Positions 44,622 to 58,702 are shown, numbered from the stretch's first letter. The stretch is 64,000 nucleotides of DNA from Sipunculus nudus (GCA_026874595.1 CM049309.1:11274576-11338575); one strand, 5' to 3'. Translations and numbers: made by a program. The notes: generated from the sequence alone by a model not told the origin.

Positions 44622-46679
44622 GTAAGGATTACTTTGTCTATTCTCCATCCTCTTTCTCTCCCCCTCCCCCCCCCCCATCTCTCTCTCATACGTCATGGGA
44701 AACCAGAGAGCTTGATCGATGGTGTTATATACAGTATACCGCCGTTTTTCCGAAAGCGTCGGGGGACAAGCTTTTTCTTCGGTAAAAATGAACTTTCGGA
44801 AAAAAAAATGGTCAAGCGTCCAGCGGCAAGTTCGTACGCCAGCTAACGATAAACTTAATGCCATTTTACCCGTGGAGCAAGGCGTTTCTTTTCGATCTAC
44901 GTAATTGCAGTTATATATAGGAAAAACAGAGACACAAAGACAGGTAACGTATCATGAAGTAGACGACATATCAGACCGTCGAGCTGCCTCGCTGCAGTAA
45001 GGAGTCAAGCTCGTCTGGTCTGGTAAGAAATATATGACCATAACAAATTTAGTCATATTTGATGCACTCAATTATAAAATGCTAATATATCTGTCCAGTG
45101 CATGTATGATGATGTAATGCAGTGTATGAGCACTCCGGTAATAGATAATGGGATATTTGATTCAAAGTAAATATTGCTATATACTTTCCGACTGTTTTGA
45201 CGTAATTTCATAAAGGAACAATTTTTTTATTTGACGAAGTATTTTATGATATTTTTCGTATCAAGTGCTGCTATTGTCAAATCAGCGTCTGCCTAAAGTT
45301 GTCTTGGACCCTTCGGTCAACTTGCTGTTTCATTCAAATTCTTTAGAACGTATGATTTTGTTTTCCTTCTAAATAATCTTCGGAATACCTGCTTTAGTGA
45401 ATGACAGGCAATTTAAAAAAAAAGGGATTAGTAAGTTAATATAATTAAAAATCAAAGAGCACCTTCACAGTGGAACAGACTCAATGTTTATATAAAAACT
45501 GGAAAACTTTTCTGAAGCAATATGATAATGATAAAATACCGATAAATCCTGTTATATAAATGTATCACGTGATTGGTTGAAACCTCGTTTGTGTCTGAAA
45601 GCTATTCCATATATCCTATATGACATGTTATTTCATATTCTGCTATATTTCCTAGTTCTCTGATTCTCGTAAATGCACTGCATATTACATTGCATGTCAT
45701 AGTTGTATATGTGTACGTTTTATATCACATCTTGTCGAGTCATTTTGTCGTAAGCAACTTTCATCATACTGTCATTGTATTTTGTATGATGCTACATTGT
45801 ATAATTGTATTTCCCAATTACAATTAGCCTGTATAAAAATGTGCAAGTAAATAATTTAAATTAATACATATATTAATTATTTTACTCCAGGTGATATATG
45901 AGATATTAAACACAAATGGCAGGTATTATGAGTTGAGGATAAACGTCTAATCAATCAAACTTATAAACCTAAGGACCCCCCCCCCCCCCTAAAAAAAAAG
46001 AAAAAAAAGAAAATGTGGACCCAAACATCAGTACAGAAATTTAACTTTTCGAACTTATCAGCTTACCGAGGAAGGTTAATAACAACTTTATTTCAGTTAA
46101 AGGGGTATGACCTTATGGCCCCTTCTCCAACGCATCACCCATATGCCCCCCCCCCCCCCCCCCCCCGCCACCTCGTAACACAATACCAAAATATCTAGCA
46201 TGGGCCTGGCCCGGCCTTCCCATTCATTTTGACTATTAGAATGAACATACATGCACATCTAGACCGCTAACGTAGTCAGTAGCCTGTTAACATGTGCTGT
46301 TTGACATTACTCGGAGATTGAGGTTTGGTCTGCCAGTGCGTACTTGACGTTGCGATTGCCCTCACGTCAAGGAGTTCATTGAATACACTGTGTAATGTTG
46401 ATCTTAGCCGCGTGCCGACCCGCTAAATTGATTCCTGGATCCATTGAGTCTGAAGTTTCAACAACCCTACTTCTGATATAAACCCTACAAATACCATCGA
46501 CAGTGACTGTTTCAAGGCCGCGGCCTTGTAACTTACGGCTGGATCATGCGAAAACCCCCCTATTGACCTGCTTATATTTAAGAACGTTCATGTGAACTTC
46601 ATTTCTTATGTGATTAACACAAACATATACATACATACATACAATACATTCTTATTCTATTCTCTTTTGCGATTCATCT

Positions 46680-46800
46680 TCAAAATGGCTGATTTTCAAA
46701 GCTGATCTTTGGGCACAGGATTAGTCCCAGGTCACAGGTTTGCATTTGATATTTATGTTTGGACTTACCCTTATTCCCAAGGCCGTGAACTTCACAGTAG
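46680..46800 (+). repeat. dispersed repeat R5, copy 1
   Basis: AAAATGGCTGATT.TC.AAA followed by TCTTTGG, CAGGTCACAGGTTTG/GACAGATTGGCACC-like text and TTATTTA/TATTAACGTTT; also at 51940-52060. Each copy has a poly-G tract within about 120 bp, but on opposite sides: just after this copy (about 46817) and just before the other (about 51834). Confidence 0.45.
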
Positions 46801-49800
46801 ATTCTCCATTATCGCTCAGTGGGGGGGGGGGGGGGGGTTCAATGATCGCTTGGTCTGCATCTAGTTTATTTTTTTCACGTTTGCAGCTGTACATTATCTA
46901 TATTTTATACGAATAAGATGTTCTGTGTCTTAGGAAACAAAACTGCACCAAGGTAGTTTTATTGAAGGCAAGGATCTGAAAGGTCATCCGCTTTGTTAAA
47001 TGTCATCTGCCTTGTGAAATGTCGTCTGCTGAGTGTGTCTGTTTAGCGAGCAAACATGATCGATCAATGGCGGATCAGAGGTTTCCTCATGCCGTTTCCG
47101 TGTCTAATTTGCGTAGTGTCTTTATTTTCCCGGTCAAACAAAGCTCCCTCGCATCGCTTTGACGCAAAATAACACAAGGCAAACAACAAGAACAATAGGA
47201 CATTTCATTCAATCCCCTGTTATTTTTTTCTCGCCACGTCATCAATATATTGTAACAAATGCAGAAAAACAGGCCGCTCTATAAGTACGAGTGAAGATTT
47301 GGAATTGGCGCCAATGAAACCTTCCCTTTCAGTCACGTTTTCTTTCTGCTTGACATGTTTTATCCTTTTTACGCAATGAATTGAAACAGGTTTGTGTTTT
47401 ATTTCACGTAACAATGAGACGATCCTCGCCAAGCTGTGTAGAATCAATACAGAAAGAATGTATCTAATATTGGTATATGCGTTTGTTCAGTATAATAGAC
47501 ACAGATGGAGGCTATTTTTAAACTAAGGATGGTAGGTTAGTCACATTTTTACAAAAGGACATGTTATTTTCTGCCTGATCACTAGCTGTATTCGATTGTT
47601 TTTTTTTTTTTTTGTTCAGCACGGTCACCTTTTTTTTATTTGCACGTGGATGTAAATCTAGGTACTGTACTTAATGAACTTTTGGTTGGGTACGTAACAT
47701 TCTCTAAGGCAGACCCAGACGGGATTTGACCTCGAGAGCTACACAGATGCTTATATAGCATGAAAGAATAAAAGAATGCCTTAAAATAATTATTATTACA
47801 TGATTTTTTTGTCATCGTGTATTCATCCATAGAATTTAACCAATTATGAGGGAAAAATAGTGGTTTTGAACTATTATGACAAATCAAGAACTATTTATTA
47901 TGAAGAAGCTCATTAATCATAAACAGCGTATAGAATGAAGAACTTTAGTGAAGATGAAACTGTTATTGTAGTGTTAAATTTATAATTTTATGTGTGACGT
48001 CAAATGTTTATCGTTTGCGTCATAGATCTATTGACATGGAGGTAAAATTATATTTATTTTACCTTTTTGAAAACAACTCAGCTACCGGGTGTAGAACGTT
48101 ACTAAAGTTTCAGTGACCCGTGACCGGGTGGCTAGTTCACACCAACACCGACTTAAACCCTTCGTTTTCGCAAAAAAAAAAAAATTAATGATGTTAAATA
48201 CTAGGCTCACTTAATTATCAGAAGTACACGCCTTAATTAGGCAGCGCTCTCATTACATTCACCTACTCATTCATTTCATTCATCCACTGCCCATCACGGG
48301 TGACCGTAGATTGGCACCAGGCCCTAGCATAGGGCTAAATACTAATAGTTTCGAACAATGAGAGTGGGTTGTTCCCGGGTGTTAGCCATATTATCGCCCA
48401 CTCATCAACCGCCGTAATAATGGCGTGCATGTCGGAAATATGTACCAGTTCCCTGATGGCGGTGTATGGCAAGTGCTCCCAGTAGCTGCATGAAATTATT
48501 TTGTGAAAAGCATGCAGTGAGACAACTCTCTAAGAACGGTACTCGGAAGGCATGTGGAATATGAATTTACATTACGGCAGTTCTTGATTAACAGACGGAT
48601 AGATGAAAGATTACGGACGGACGCCCCGCCATAGATGGCAAAAGCTCGAAATGCCGTTTCCTCTGAGGTAAAAGAACTTTTGAGAGTGGCACAATACGGC
48701 AGCGACGAATGCATGAGTTCGATACCAAAGAAAACATGTTACTTCATATAAATGTACGCCTCATTTATTCAAGATCTGACTAATTTACGACTAATGTACT
48801 CAGAAACTGGACAGTCCACTGTAGAACTTGCAAAAGGCTGTTCAGTGCAACTCAAGCTGTCGATGAAATGCCACCGTGTTTATGGTGATAACCTGTCTCT
48901 TATTGAATACTCTGAACCGCACTGACCATATCACAATGGTCAATATCCTTGAGCACACACTTATTAACCGCTAGGTGAGAGTGGTATTTTAGGTTAAGCC
49001 GCCATGGTCGGTATATACAAGTACCTCCTCCCTGAACTATCAACTCGCAACTGCCGTGTCGATCGACCGATCTTGGCCAGGTAAATATCAAATGTTGCAT
49101 GCCGTCACTAATTGGCATTTACTTTCACTTGAGTAAATAGTCGCCTTCACACTGGCTCAATTTGAACAACAGGATTCAATACTGTCGTATGATATCGTTG
49201 AAAATACAACAGATATTCGTTTATACGGACAATTCGTAATACCGATCGTGTATTCGGATAACAGATCATTTAAATAAAATAGAATTTCAACAAAATTAAG
49301 GAAAACAGATCAGGATTTTCACTGGATTAATTTAAAACCAGACAATACATTCCCTATTGTATAGGGGAAATCAAGATCCACTCCACCATCGAGAGTGAGG
49401 TTGCGTGATATACGATGAATTTAATTTTTTGAAATACTATCATATTTACAAGAAAATTTTTTTTTCATCTCTCTACTGAGGGCAACTGTGGTATTTAAAT
49501 ATAATTGGGGTTGTGTGTTGGATATGTATAATCTGTATTTTCGATCAATATGAGAGGCCGTCTGCAAGCCGAGGGATCTCTGATCATTTATACAAATCTG
49601 CAGGAGAAATTGCCATGTCACGCACTCACGCTCAAACTGCGGAGTGAGAATCAATACACCACGTGAAACAACCAGTTGTATCAGACTTGGTAGAATCTAT
49701 AAGGCAGGTTCACAGAGTAATCTGTAATTGGAATAGTATCGCAAAAATTATAAAAGGCTCTTAAACAGGCTCAAAATCCTTAAACAAGTTTATCAAAATA

Positions 49801-50189
49801 ATAAAAAGAAATGGATTATGACGCTCAGCTGAATGGATTAACTTTTTATTTATCAATTTTAGTCCCACTTTTAAAGAGTCTGTTAGGCATGTTCTGATGA
49901 CAATATTATATATGTCTGGTTAAAGACAAACAATACGATTACTGAGCTAACAACTTTTAATACTGTGATATTACTTAAACCGGTTTGTCACAAAATAACC
50001 ATTAAACATGCAAGAAATTGAAAAAAAGACTAGACCATCAGAGGATTGGCGCTTGCCGGAAATGACGTAGAACTAGAAATAGTCAAATGAATGAGCAATG
50101 AGGAAGAGAAAGAAAACGAGGCATCGTTTGTGAAGATAGGAGTAATATTGACAAAGTTATACGGAAAATAAGACTGTGACGTGTTTTGA

Positions 50190-50830
50190 TGACCTTGACC
50201 TTGTACTTTAACATCGATAAACTACACATACAGCTTCCAGAAATCGTTCCAACATACCATAGGTGTAGGTTACAAAGTGATTCTTGCAAAACTATAACCT
50301 GTAGAATGCTATATGAAACAGGAAACACGCAAAATTGTGGACTTCTGACAAACAGAGAGACATATTGACAAAGTTACACTTCTGAGATAACAGATGACTA
50401 GATTAGCTTATAAAGAACGTCAAGAGAAACAAAATGAGCTATAGCTTATGTAGGTAAGGTTTTTATTTTTGGAGATAAATATAAAATAATATGTTTTAGT
50501 GTTTCGAGTGTAGCCGAAATTGAGGACGACTGACAAACAGACAGACAAACTAGAAATGTGACACAAGATTGAGACCATTTGACTAGACTAGCTTATGGAG
50601 AAGAATCAGAAAAAGAAAATGAGCCTAAGTTTACCAACACCTTGACCTTGACCTTTGACCTATATTGACCCTATATTGACCAAAAACAATAGGCAGCTAG
50701 GGATTATGATTTTCTATCAATTAAGTTAAAAAGCGATTGCTGCAAAATTGTGACCTGTAGAGAGTACACAGACAAACAGACAAACAGACATATGGAAATG
50801 ACCAACATGCTTGCCGAAATCGATTTCCGG
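50190..50830. repeat. degenerate R6 block (GACAAACAGACAGAC type)
   Basis: Three similar units each holding TTGCAAAACTATAACCTGTAG or TGCAAAATTGTGACCTGTAG (about 50284 and 50740), CAAACAGACAGACA-like ends, and TTGACCTTGACC lead-ins. This style of repeat is common in marine invertebrate genomes (recollection). Confidence 0.45.
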
Positions 50831-51939
50831 CAAGCAAAAGTCAGACGCCACTACAATTGACGCTGGAATCTTAGAACAACAAGAAAGGCAAATTTCAAGG
50901 CAATCAGTGCATGGATTATTGGTAAACAGGGAAAAAACTGGCACCTGGGATGGCACGCATTTTGCATTCTTGCAATCTCAAACTTATGAGTAAAACTGAG
51001 TCATGAATAAAAGAAATAGGCGGCGGCACTAGTCACATATAAAAGAATACCCTTTAAAAACCGCATGGCAAAAATCTTGGCAATCCATCCATTAATTATT
51101 GAGATATCATCCTGACATTTCTGAATATATGGCAGTGTCAGGGTAAATTTTTAGTATATCATGTTTTTTCCTTGAAGTTAGGGGGTTCTTAACCTCCTAG
51201 CCTCCTCTGGGGTCTCCCATGTATTAGCAATCATGTAAAATAACAGCTGTAGCAAGTACGGACTTTTTGTATTCTTTGGATTGCGTGATTTGCCCCACGC
51301 GTAGTCATGGCAGACTGCGTTTATAATAGATTTTCTTTTTGTGCTGAGTGAGCGTTTACAATAACCTCCGAGGTAGGCTAGTTCATTTATTATTTAAGCT
51401 TGCTTTTCACAGACTAATTTTTCCCGGTTATTTTGATTGCCACTGACAAACAACAATAGATAGATTAGCGTGCCTGAAAGAATAAATGTACCATGTATGC
51501 CTTATTCTATATAGATTTGCTATTTTCTTTCAGATTAAATAGAAATCGGTGTTATTTTTTAAATATTAGTGTAAAAATCCATTGAAATCATCATAAAAGC
51601 TTTTGTTATTGAAATCCATAATAGTATTAGGTTATTAGGTCGGAATGGTAAGGTTAGCATGCGTGCTACCTTAACAGTTGTACATTAGACCCTGAAGTAA
51701 TGAATCTTTAAAATGAAGCTATATATCGAAGCCCAATCCCGGTACGGAGGGGCCGAGTACAGTGGTATAATGAAATTATTCTAACATATATTGGGTACAG
51801 ATTTTTTCATATTTTCTTTTGTTAGTGTGAGGGTGGGGGGGGGGGGGGGGATTCTTAGGCATTTTTGAGTGTCAAATCATCAGTGAGTTTCCAACATGGT
51901 TATTCTCTCGTTTTTTTTCTGCAAGTGTTTTCGGTAGAA

Positions 51940-52060
51940 TATAAAATGGCTGATTATCCAAAACTAGTCTTTGGTCCTTATGGTCAAAGAAACAGGCACA
52001 GGTGACAGATTGGCACCTTATATTAACGTTTTTGCCTTGACCTATAAGTGTGTGACCGCG
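51940..52060 (+). repeat. dispersed repeat R5, copy 2
   Basis: See the copy at 46680; same orientation and the same opening block, AAAATGGCTGATTATCCAAA. Its poly-G tract (about 51834) lies upstream rather than downstream. Confidence 0.45.
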
Positions 52061-52115
52061 TGAAAGGGTTTGGAAATTTAGACCTCTAGTTAATACCCTG
52101 TTTTTGTATTTCCAG

Positions 52116-52644
52116 GAAAACTGTTCCCCTAGTGGTGGCAGAAACCGAACCAGTGTCCCTCTCTCGACTAATAGCTGCTGGAAAATGGAAAGACATACAA
52201 TCTGGAAAGATCACACCAACAAAAGACTCACAGCAACATCCACATTTGCATATTAAAACATACACGGGGAAAGGCCAAGTGTTGAACGCTGAAAAACTGC
52301 ACAAACAGAAAACGACTTCTGTCACCAGGCGGCGCTTCAGTTATGGTCCGCAGAGAACAAGTCTTGTTCCTAAGAAAGATGACGAGTATACCTTAACCCC
52401 GGAAGTCAGGAGTGTAAACTCTAGGACAGAAAATTCCATGCAGGTGCTCAAGTCATTAGAACACTCCCTCAGAGATATTCCACAAACTAGAAATTCTTTT
52501 CAATATTTCAAACATAAATTCTCAAGCAATAATCGTGCAAAGTTTGTGTCAACGTGGCTCAACGCTGGACCCACCACTGTCAGCTTCGCGAACGCCAGCA
52601 AAAACGCACGATCAGCAAATGTACCTAAACCCCAGTCATCATAG
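52116..52644 (+). CDS. gene 2 last exon, C-terminal half of an unrecognised protein
   Basis: Enters with G completing the Arg codon of the previous exon (AG|G), reads KTVPLVVAETEPVSLSRLIA and runs 175 codons to TAG. Seen: a short conserved-looking block VSLSRLIAAGKWKDIQSGK, a Lys/Gln/His-rich middle (HPHLHIKTYTGKGQVLNAEK), a basic RRRFSYGPQ, a possible amphipathic MQVLKSLEHSLRDI, and a polar Ser/Asn-rich end. No catalytic motif, coiled coil or membrane segment is evident. With 44126-44621 and 39931-40027 the protein is 373 residues (332 from ATG 44152). Function unknown. Confidence 0.78.
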
Positions 52645-52687
52645 CGCCCTCTCTTCCCGAGTGCCGTGTAATCTTATAAAATTTATA

Positions 52688-52697
52688 AATAAATAAA
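52688..52697 (+). terminator. poly(A) signal of gene 2
   Basis: Two overlapping AATAAA hexamers 44-53 bases after the stop codon. Confidence 0.55.
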
Positions 52698-52699
52698 TG

Positions 52700-54670
52700 T
52701 ATAAAGTGTGCCTTCACGGCGCGTATGTTTGTGTGGGGGTGTGTTACGCTCTTTACACAGCGCTCTGCAGCGCAAACGTGAATGTAGGTGGCGCTATCTG
52801 TCATAAAATCAAGAAAGCTGTCCAGGATGTATACACATGCAAAATTTTCAGGTGGATAAGTCAAAGCAATGCAGAGATATGAGTGATTTCATCCCAAGGC
52901 AGATGAACAGATGGACGCTGTGCAAAAATGATTGCAGGTGGCGCCACCATTTTAGTGTATGTTATAAAGCTTTCCAAGGGCTACATTTGTGGAAAAGGTT
53001 TAGTCTGATCGGTCAAACGGTTCCCGAGATATGTGGGTTTATGTGTGGAAACAGACGCACAAATGGACGCTAGGCAGAGAGGAAAGGTCAGAGGTCAACC
53101 AAAAATGAGGGCGCAGCAGTTCCGAATTTAAAAAAATTCCGCCGGAGGAGTTCTCCGGAAATCTAAGCGGCGGCGGTGGTAGCGGCGTCCGACTGAAAAC
53201 ATAGTATCCGCAAAACTCTGTTTTGGCGGATACAATTAAATATTAATTTTAAGCCCAATATTTGTTGATCCTTGTCTGATTTTTACATCTCAGAAAATAA
53301 TGACTGGTTTTGTCTTTATTAAATTAAACAAAATTCCTTTCAGTTTGCTCGGTTTTCGATGGTTTTCAGATTCGATGTGACATTCTGACATTTCAAGACC
53401 GCTTTCTAAAAATTGCAGCATATTTGTTTTGCTGGGAGCGTACAGGGAGCGTACATGAATATTTTGACTGGTTCCAATTGCTAATATTTCCTTAAACAGA
53501 CCGGCCTGTTCCACCAAGGTCTCCCGGAGCCTGGCTAACTGGAAGATGGGGGAAAGGGTGCTTTAATGGGTTGAAAGAACAGATGATTCGAGATGAAAAA
53601 CTACATGTTAAGAAGCAACATTTATATATTATACAGTCTTCTGGATTCTGCTGGCTAAGTGACATTACGTTTCTGATCGATTACCAACAATACTTTGATA
53701 TTAACAATTTTTAGCATGTTTACGACACACAACAACCAATCAGCAGTTTTTAAGTGACCCACGTTAATGGGACTGAAATGATGTGAAGAATAGTTTTCGA
53801 ACGAAAAAAGTGCAGTCGGGGCTCAAGCCGATCACGTTGACTCCAGCAAGTCGGGGTCGCATCGGCTCCCTTACAAATGATAAAAGTTCAGAAATAGTTT
53901 GTTTCCCGGTATTCGGCCTCCAACTTTTGTAAGAATAAAAAAAGCAGAGTCTATGATGAGATTTGTAGATGCCATACTAAGAGATCCAAGACGCCTTCCC
54001 AGGTTAGCTCCAGAACACCCAGGACCGAGGTCAAGACGAAAAGCATGACGAGACAGCAGAGCACCGGCAACCACGCCCACTCCGTGATGAGGTCCTGAGA
54101 ACCCCAGCCACCCACATGCAGACAGTTTGGCACTTATTTTTTAACATTCTTTGATTGAAGACAGTGCGATCTTTATTTTTTTAATTAGCAATTTTCTTAT
54201 GTTTTGATTTTATGGCATCATTAAACAGGTATTTTGGCTTGATCTTGTCATCAGGCCTAAGTCTATTCTTTCACTTTCGTTTTATTTTGGAAATGATCTT
54301 GATGAAATACTTTTAAACTTCACTGGGCTTCTAACCGTGGAACAGAGTAAACAAAAGAATTAAGAACAGGCTAATAAGCACAGTTCCGGCTGACTGACCA
54401 GCGGCCGGTTTTTAACCAAAAATATTTCAATTTTACGATTTTGGACGATTATTAGACCTTAATCGGACATATGACAATATATATGCTGAGAGTTTATTGA
54501 CATGAAAACGCTCAACGTTAAACAGGCTATACCAATGTATAGTATACCAGCTGTAAAACTCGCTTGTAGAATATCATTACACTGGATCGCTGGGGCAATA
54601 AACGGTTTATGTGTCACCAGATGTCAGCAGCAGTCACGTAGTTTACAATTATCTGGAGGCTGTACATGTA
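52700..54670. other. no supported gene
   Basis: Repeat-like text such as GGTCAAACGGTTCCCGAGATA (52999) and TTCCGCCGGAGGAGTTCTCC (about 53140) suggests decayed dispersed elements. No splice-bounded coding exon. Confidence 0.4.
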
Positions 54671-54677
54671 ACTTTAA

Positions 54678-55030
54678 ATGCCTCCGCCAGGAGGGTATGC
54701 GTTCATTTCCGTTAGTGTTTTTGCATTACAGTGTGTTTGTTCACAACATAACTCGCAAACTCCAGAACTGAATCCCAGAAGTATAGATCAGATATTGCTG
54801 TGGGTCACCATCCGGATGCAGGAAGGACTTTCAATTATTATCTCAAATGTGCAGTCATATATGCCCTGCAGGACATGGGAATATGGACCGAATTCGTAAA
54901 AGTGAATGTAAACACTTGTTGAGGAACACATGCACCAATGATCGTTGGGATAAGGACCAATAATTGAATGAAAAGGCGGGTTGCGGAGTACCGCCCACAT
55001 AGCGGAGGCCTGCATTCCTGATAATTCATA
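54678..55030 (+). repeat. decayed R4/R3-type dispersed repeat
   Basis: Opens CCTCCGCCAGGAGGGTATGC with GTTAGTGTTTTTGCATTACA, similar to the 14925 element, and ends AGCGGAGGCCTGCATTCCTG, similar to the ends of the R3 copies. It suggests R3 and R4 are the two ends of one longer family (inference). Confidence 0.45.
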
Positions 55031-55591
55031 TTTCTAGTTAAACTATAAATTCAATCTGCCATGGCTTTCCAAAGAATTAAAATTTTCATTTCAATCAGTT
55101 CACAAGGTCCATTCTATTAACATAAAACACAACTTTTTTATTACAACTGATTTTCTATGAATGGAAACATTTCTAGGCAGAAATTTATTTTACCATAAAA
55201 ACGCTGGGGGTGGGGGTTGGGGGATCATGAGATTTGAAAAGGCGCTCAAAGCTTTTCTATTTAAACCACTTTTAGTGAAGGGTGACTCTAGATCTGAAAC
55301 TGTCAGCACGAAACTCCCGGCAAGATTAAGAATTACATGGATCACTAGATCTTTTCTAAATATGACGTAGCACTTCTATGAGCCAATCACACCACGACCT
55401 GTGTCTGATTTATGCTTAGATTTCAAGCCAGAATTCTACAGGGCGTATGTATTTAAATAGGTATAACACTATATTATGTATTACGGCGCCGATACCTTGA
55501 AATGAGTGCTTACTGCGCAGACTTGGACTCACAAGAGTGTGACTACGTACGCTGTTTAGGGAATGTTGTAGTCAAAATCTGACAGCCCCGT
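55031..55591. other. no gene seen
   Basis: AT-rich with a short G-rich stretch near 55205. Nothing assignable. Confidence 0.4.
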
Positions 55592-56068
55592 GCAGAAGCG
55601 TAGATAAAAATATAGGTAAGAGGACAGTATAGTCCGTTCAAGTGTGTTGGATAAGAATTGTTTTAAGGCAAGATACATTAAAATGCGGGGGGGGGGGGGG
55701 GGGTAAGGACTTCATGAAATTAGTAATATGTTGTAAGCATGCGCATGCGAAATGTAAACATGTAGTAGGTGTTTCCTTGAAATCTGAGGGGGGGGGGGGG
55801 GGTAAGGACTTTATGGAATTAGTAATATGTTGTAAGCATGCGCATGCGAAATGTAAACATGTAGTAGGTGTTTCCTTGAAATCTAAGGGGGGGGGTAAGG
55901 ACTTTATGGAATTAGTAATATGTTGTAAGCATGCGCATGCGAAATGTAAACATGTAGTAGGTGTTTCCTTGAAATCTAATAAATGTTTAAGTTTTACAGT
56001 TGAGACTGCCGTCCCACAGTGTCCAAACAGAAGAGTTTCGTTTTGAGTAGAAACGACATCCGGCGGAG
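55592..56068 (+). repeat. dispersed repeat R1, copy 3, with internal triplication
   Basis: R1 blocks flank three tandem units of 93-99 bp. Each starts at a poly-G run followed by TAAGGACTT (55704, 55803, 55896) and ends GGTGTTTCCTTGAAATCT. The G-runs shorten from about 18 to about 9. Copies 1 and 2 of R1 have only one such unit. The 134-codon open frame through it is the repeat translated three times, not a gene. Confidence 0.9.
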
Positions 56069-58702
56069 GGTGAGGGTTACACTCCTAGCCGCCCTTCATT
56101 GCTCAGTGGTTATATAGGTACACTAAGTCCACAAAGAAGCGAATTTCCAGAGTCGATTCTAGCACTCACAACTGTATGCCCTTGCCTGATCACTGCCTCT
56201 TGCGTTAGAAAGCTCCTGGTGTTACGATATCTCTTTGTTAGCAGTCTTACAGAGATGGTTTATATGAGTATGCCTTGTCACAATCGGGGTTGTCTGGTCC
56301 GGTCACTGCGAAATACAACATGGAAATGACACTTAAATTCATTTCTCCAGTTGTTTAAAAGAGCACCACAACTATCACTGCATGATGCCATTACTGGTTC
56401 ATTTTCAACAACTTTTGATGCAGTTGCCAAATCATGTTTTACTAGCTGTACACCCATCATTTCGACATGTGACCACTGACTGCCAGGTTTTAGTGTGGAA
56501 GCGGTTGGTTTTGAGTAGAAACACGTGCGTGTGGAAGAGTGTTCATTTTCCACACAGAGCAATGATGACTTTGTCGGTGCTTACGCACACTGCACACTTT
56601 ACGCCGAAATCGATGGGTCATGATTATACCCTTAGCTGAGAGACAATCATTATGGGTTGTTATTCACAAATTTTACTCATATTTTAAGAACTCTTTTGCC
56701 TGCTTCTTTAAAATTCTTGGGATGACCGAACTATGTTGTCTGATTAAAGCACATAACGTGATGACCAATCAGGGTCACTATTCATTTAATATGAGCTAAT
56801 ACTGTGACACGATTGATATGTAATACCAGCAGACATGCCCCCCCCCCAAAAAAGAATAAGAATAGTACGCATGTGGTGAAATATTTAAAACCGCAATATG
56901 TTTGTCATATTTTTGAAGTACTCATTGTCCAAAACTTGTTGACACTTTGCAGGATTAACGAAATATATGTTTTAGATTAATGGAAATCATAATCCAAGAT
57001 TTGACGGTTATTTTTTTTAATGCTCAGTTCAAAATCTGACACGATTGCTATGTGTCATTCTCATATTCAGCTAATGATGTTTCAGGACAATACTTGGATC
57101 CAAAATCTCAATTAATGAAAGTATTGTTATAATATAACAAGCCATTTAACGGAAAACATGATTTAATAAGAGAACTGAGGTTTAGGATAAAAGAGTGTTA
57201 ATCAGTGGATCCCAACTTAAGCCTCGCCATAAATCAAGAGTAAACACCTTTGAATTGCACAACTATCATTTATTGAAGCTGAAATATTTTTATTTTATTT
57301 TAAAAACATAAATTTATATTATAAGAGATCCCTATTTTCAAGATAACAAGGATTTAAGCACGGTAGTTGTTAGAGTTAAACATAGTAACTATAGTAAGTT
57401 TGTTTTTTATCTTAAAAAATGGTCGTCAGAGAGTCAGCATTACGGTATGTGTAGTCAACATTACAAGTCCGTAGCTACATAACGGTCAGAACTTTTACAC
57501 TGTACTATCGGGAATAGTAGCTCTATGGGCTCTGGTTTACGTCATTGATATGAACATTAACTACATGTATATGTCAGGCGAACAAAAACCAAGTGATCAA
57601 AATCTGTGTGAATTTTTTAATGGCTTCACGATTACCATGCACAAAAACATATAGATAATGACAAACACATTTTACAAATGTTAACATTAAAACATACAAA
57701 TAAATCATCAACAAATTGGTAATGTGAACACATCAATAATACATGGATAGTATGCGAATCTTCTCACTGAAGGGCCATAAGGTTAGTTCCAATTGGATCC
57801 GCCAGGTGTCGCCTTAAGGCGTGAATTGCAAGCTCTTTGTGCATACGGTTACTGAAATGAGGATTCACGACCAGAAAATCATAGGCATTAATACAGTTAT
57901 CTCAAGAGTAGCTGTCTACCTAGTCAGCCCGTCACAATAGCTAGTCAATCACAATTTTGACGAAAACAAAGCCCAATCCTAAACCCAGTCATTACTTAAA
58001 TGGTTTAATACTAACATAATATAATGATTGTCAAAGGCAGTTATTATATATCGTAATAAAATGACATATGAACGATTGTCTATGGGCAGTTTATGTTGAA
58101 CGTTTAAGTTAAAATAATAATATCAATGGCAACCAAAACATGAAAATAAAACTGGGTTATGAAATCATATTGCCAAGTGTGTGTATGTGTGCGCACGCAA
58201 AAGGCGTATTTGATTTGCGTTGGATTAAGTAAGTATTACAGTTCTGCTCTGGAGGATACTAGTATCTGAACGTACTGAACCCCAAAGGTTCATTGCTCCA
58301 ATTACCCCTCCGTCATCTTTCTAGTCAAATTTCAAGCACATTCATGACATATTTGCCAAGTCTCTCACAAGTTGGTATGATGTTTAAATACAGTGCATCC
58401 TCAGTTATCCGACCAACTTTTAATCAAGAAGGATGCAAATGCACCATGATGCGTTTAGATGACTAACTTCACTTAAGCAAATATATTCAGCATACTTAAC
58501 AAAACACACATGTGGTCCTCTCAATGTGTCATGATGGTCACTTAAATTAACATGGTCCGGTGGCATATCAAGATATCGGCGCTGCATTTTTTACGACGAG
58601 GACATCTTGGCACCAACGTCTAGACGAAAAAGATAATAAAACAACCTCCTTAAACGGGCTATATCCATAAACTGATTCAACAGCTTAGACCAGTTGTTTT
58701 TT
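56069..58702. other. no supported gene; probable 3' flank of the receptor gene
   Basis: Short frames only. A poly-C run is at about 56839. The minus-strand 3' UTR of the receptor may extend into the right end. Confidence 0.4.

Larger units (their letters stand above)
44622..52115 (+). other. large intron of gene 2 (7.5 kb)
   Basis: Donor GTAAGG at 44622 and acceptor TTTTTGTATTTCCAG ending 52115. It contains poly-C/poly-G runs (about 44664, 45976, 46146, 46817, 51834), repeat R5 twice (46680-46800, 51940-52060) and a tandem R6 block (50190-50830). Between these I see no exon that fits. Confidence 0.7.

Noticed and set aside
55642-56046. 134-codon frame with three-fold repeated peptide
   Set aside because: It is the triplicated R1 segment; frame maintenance is due to unit lengths divisible by three (99 and 93).
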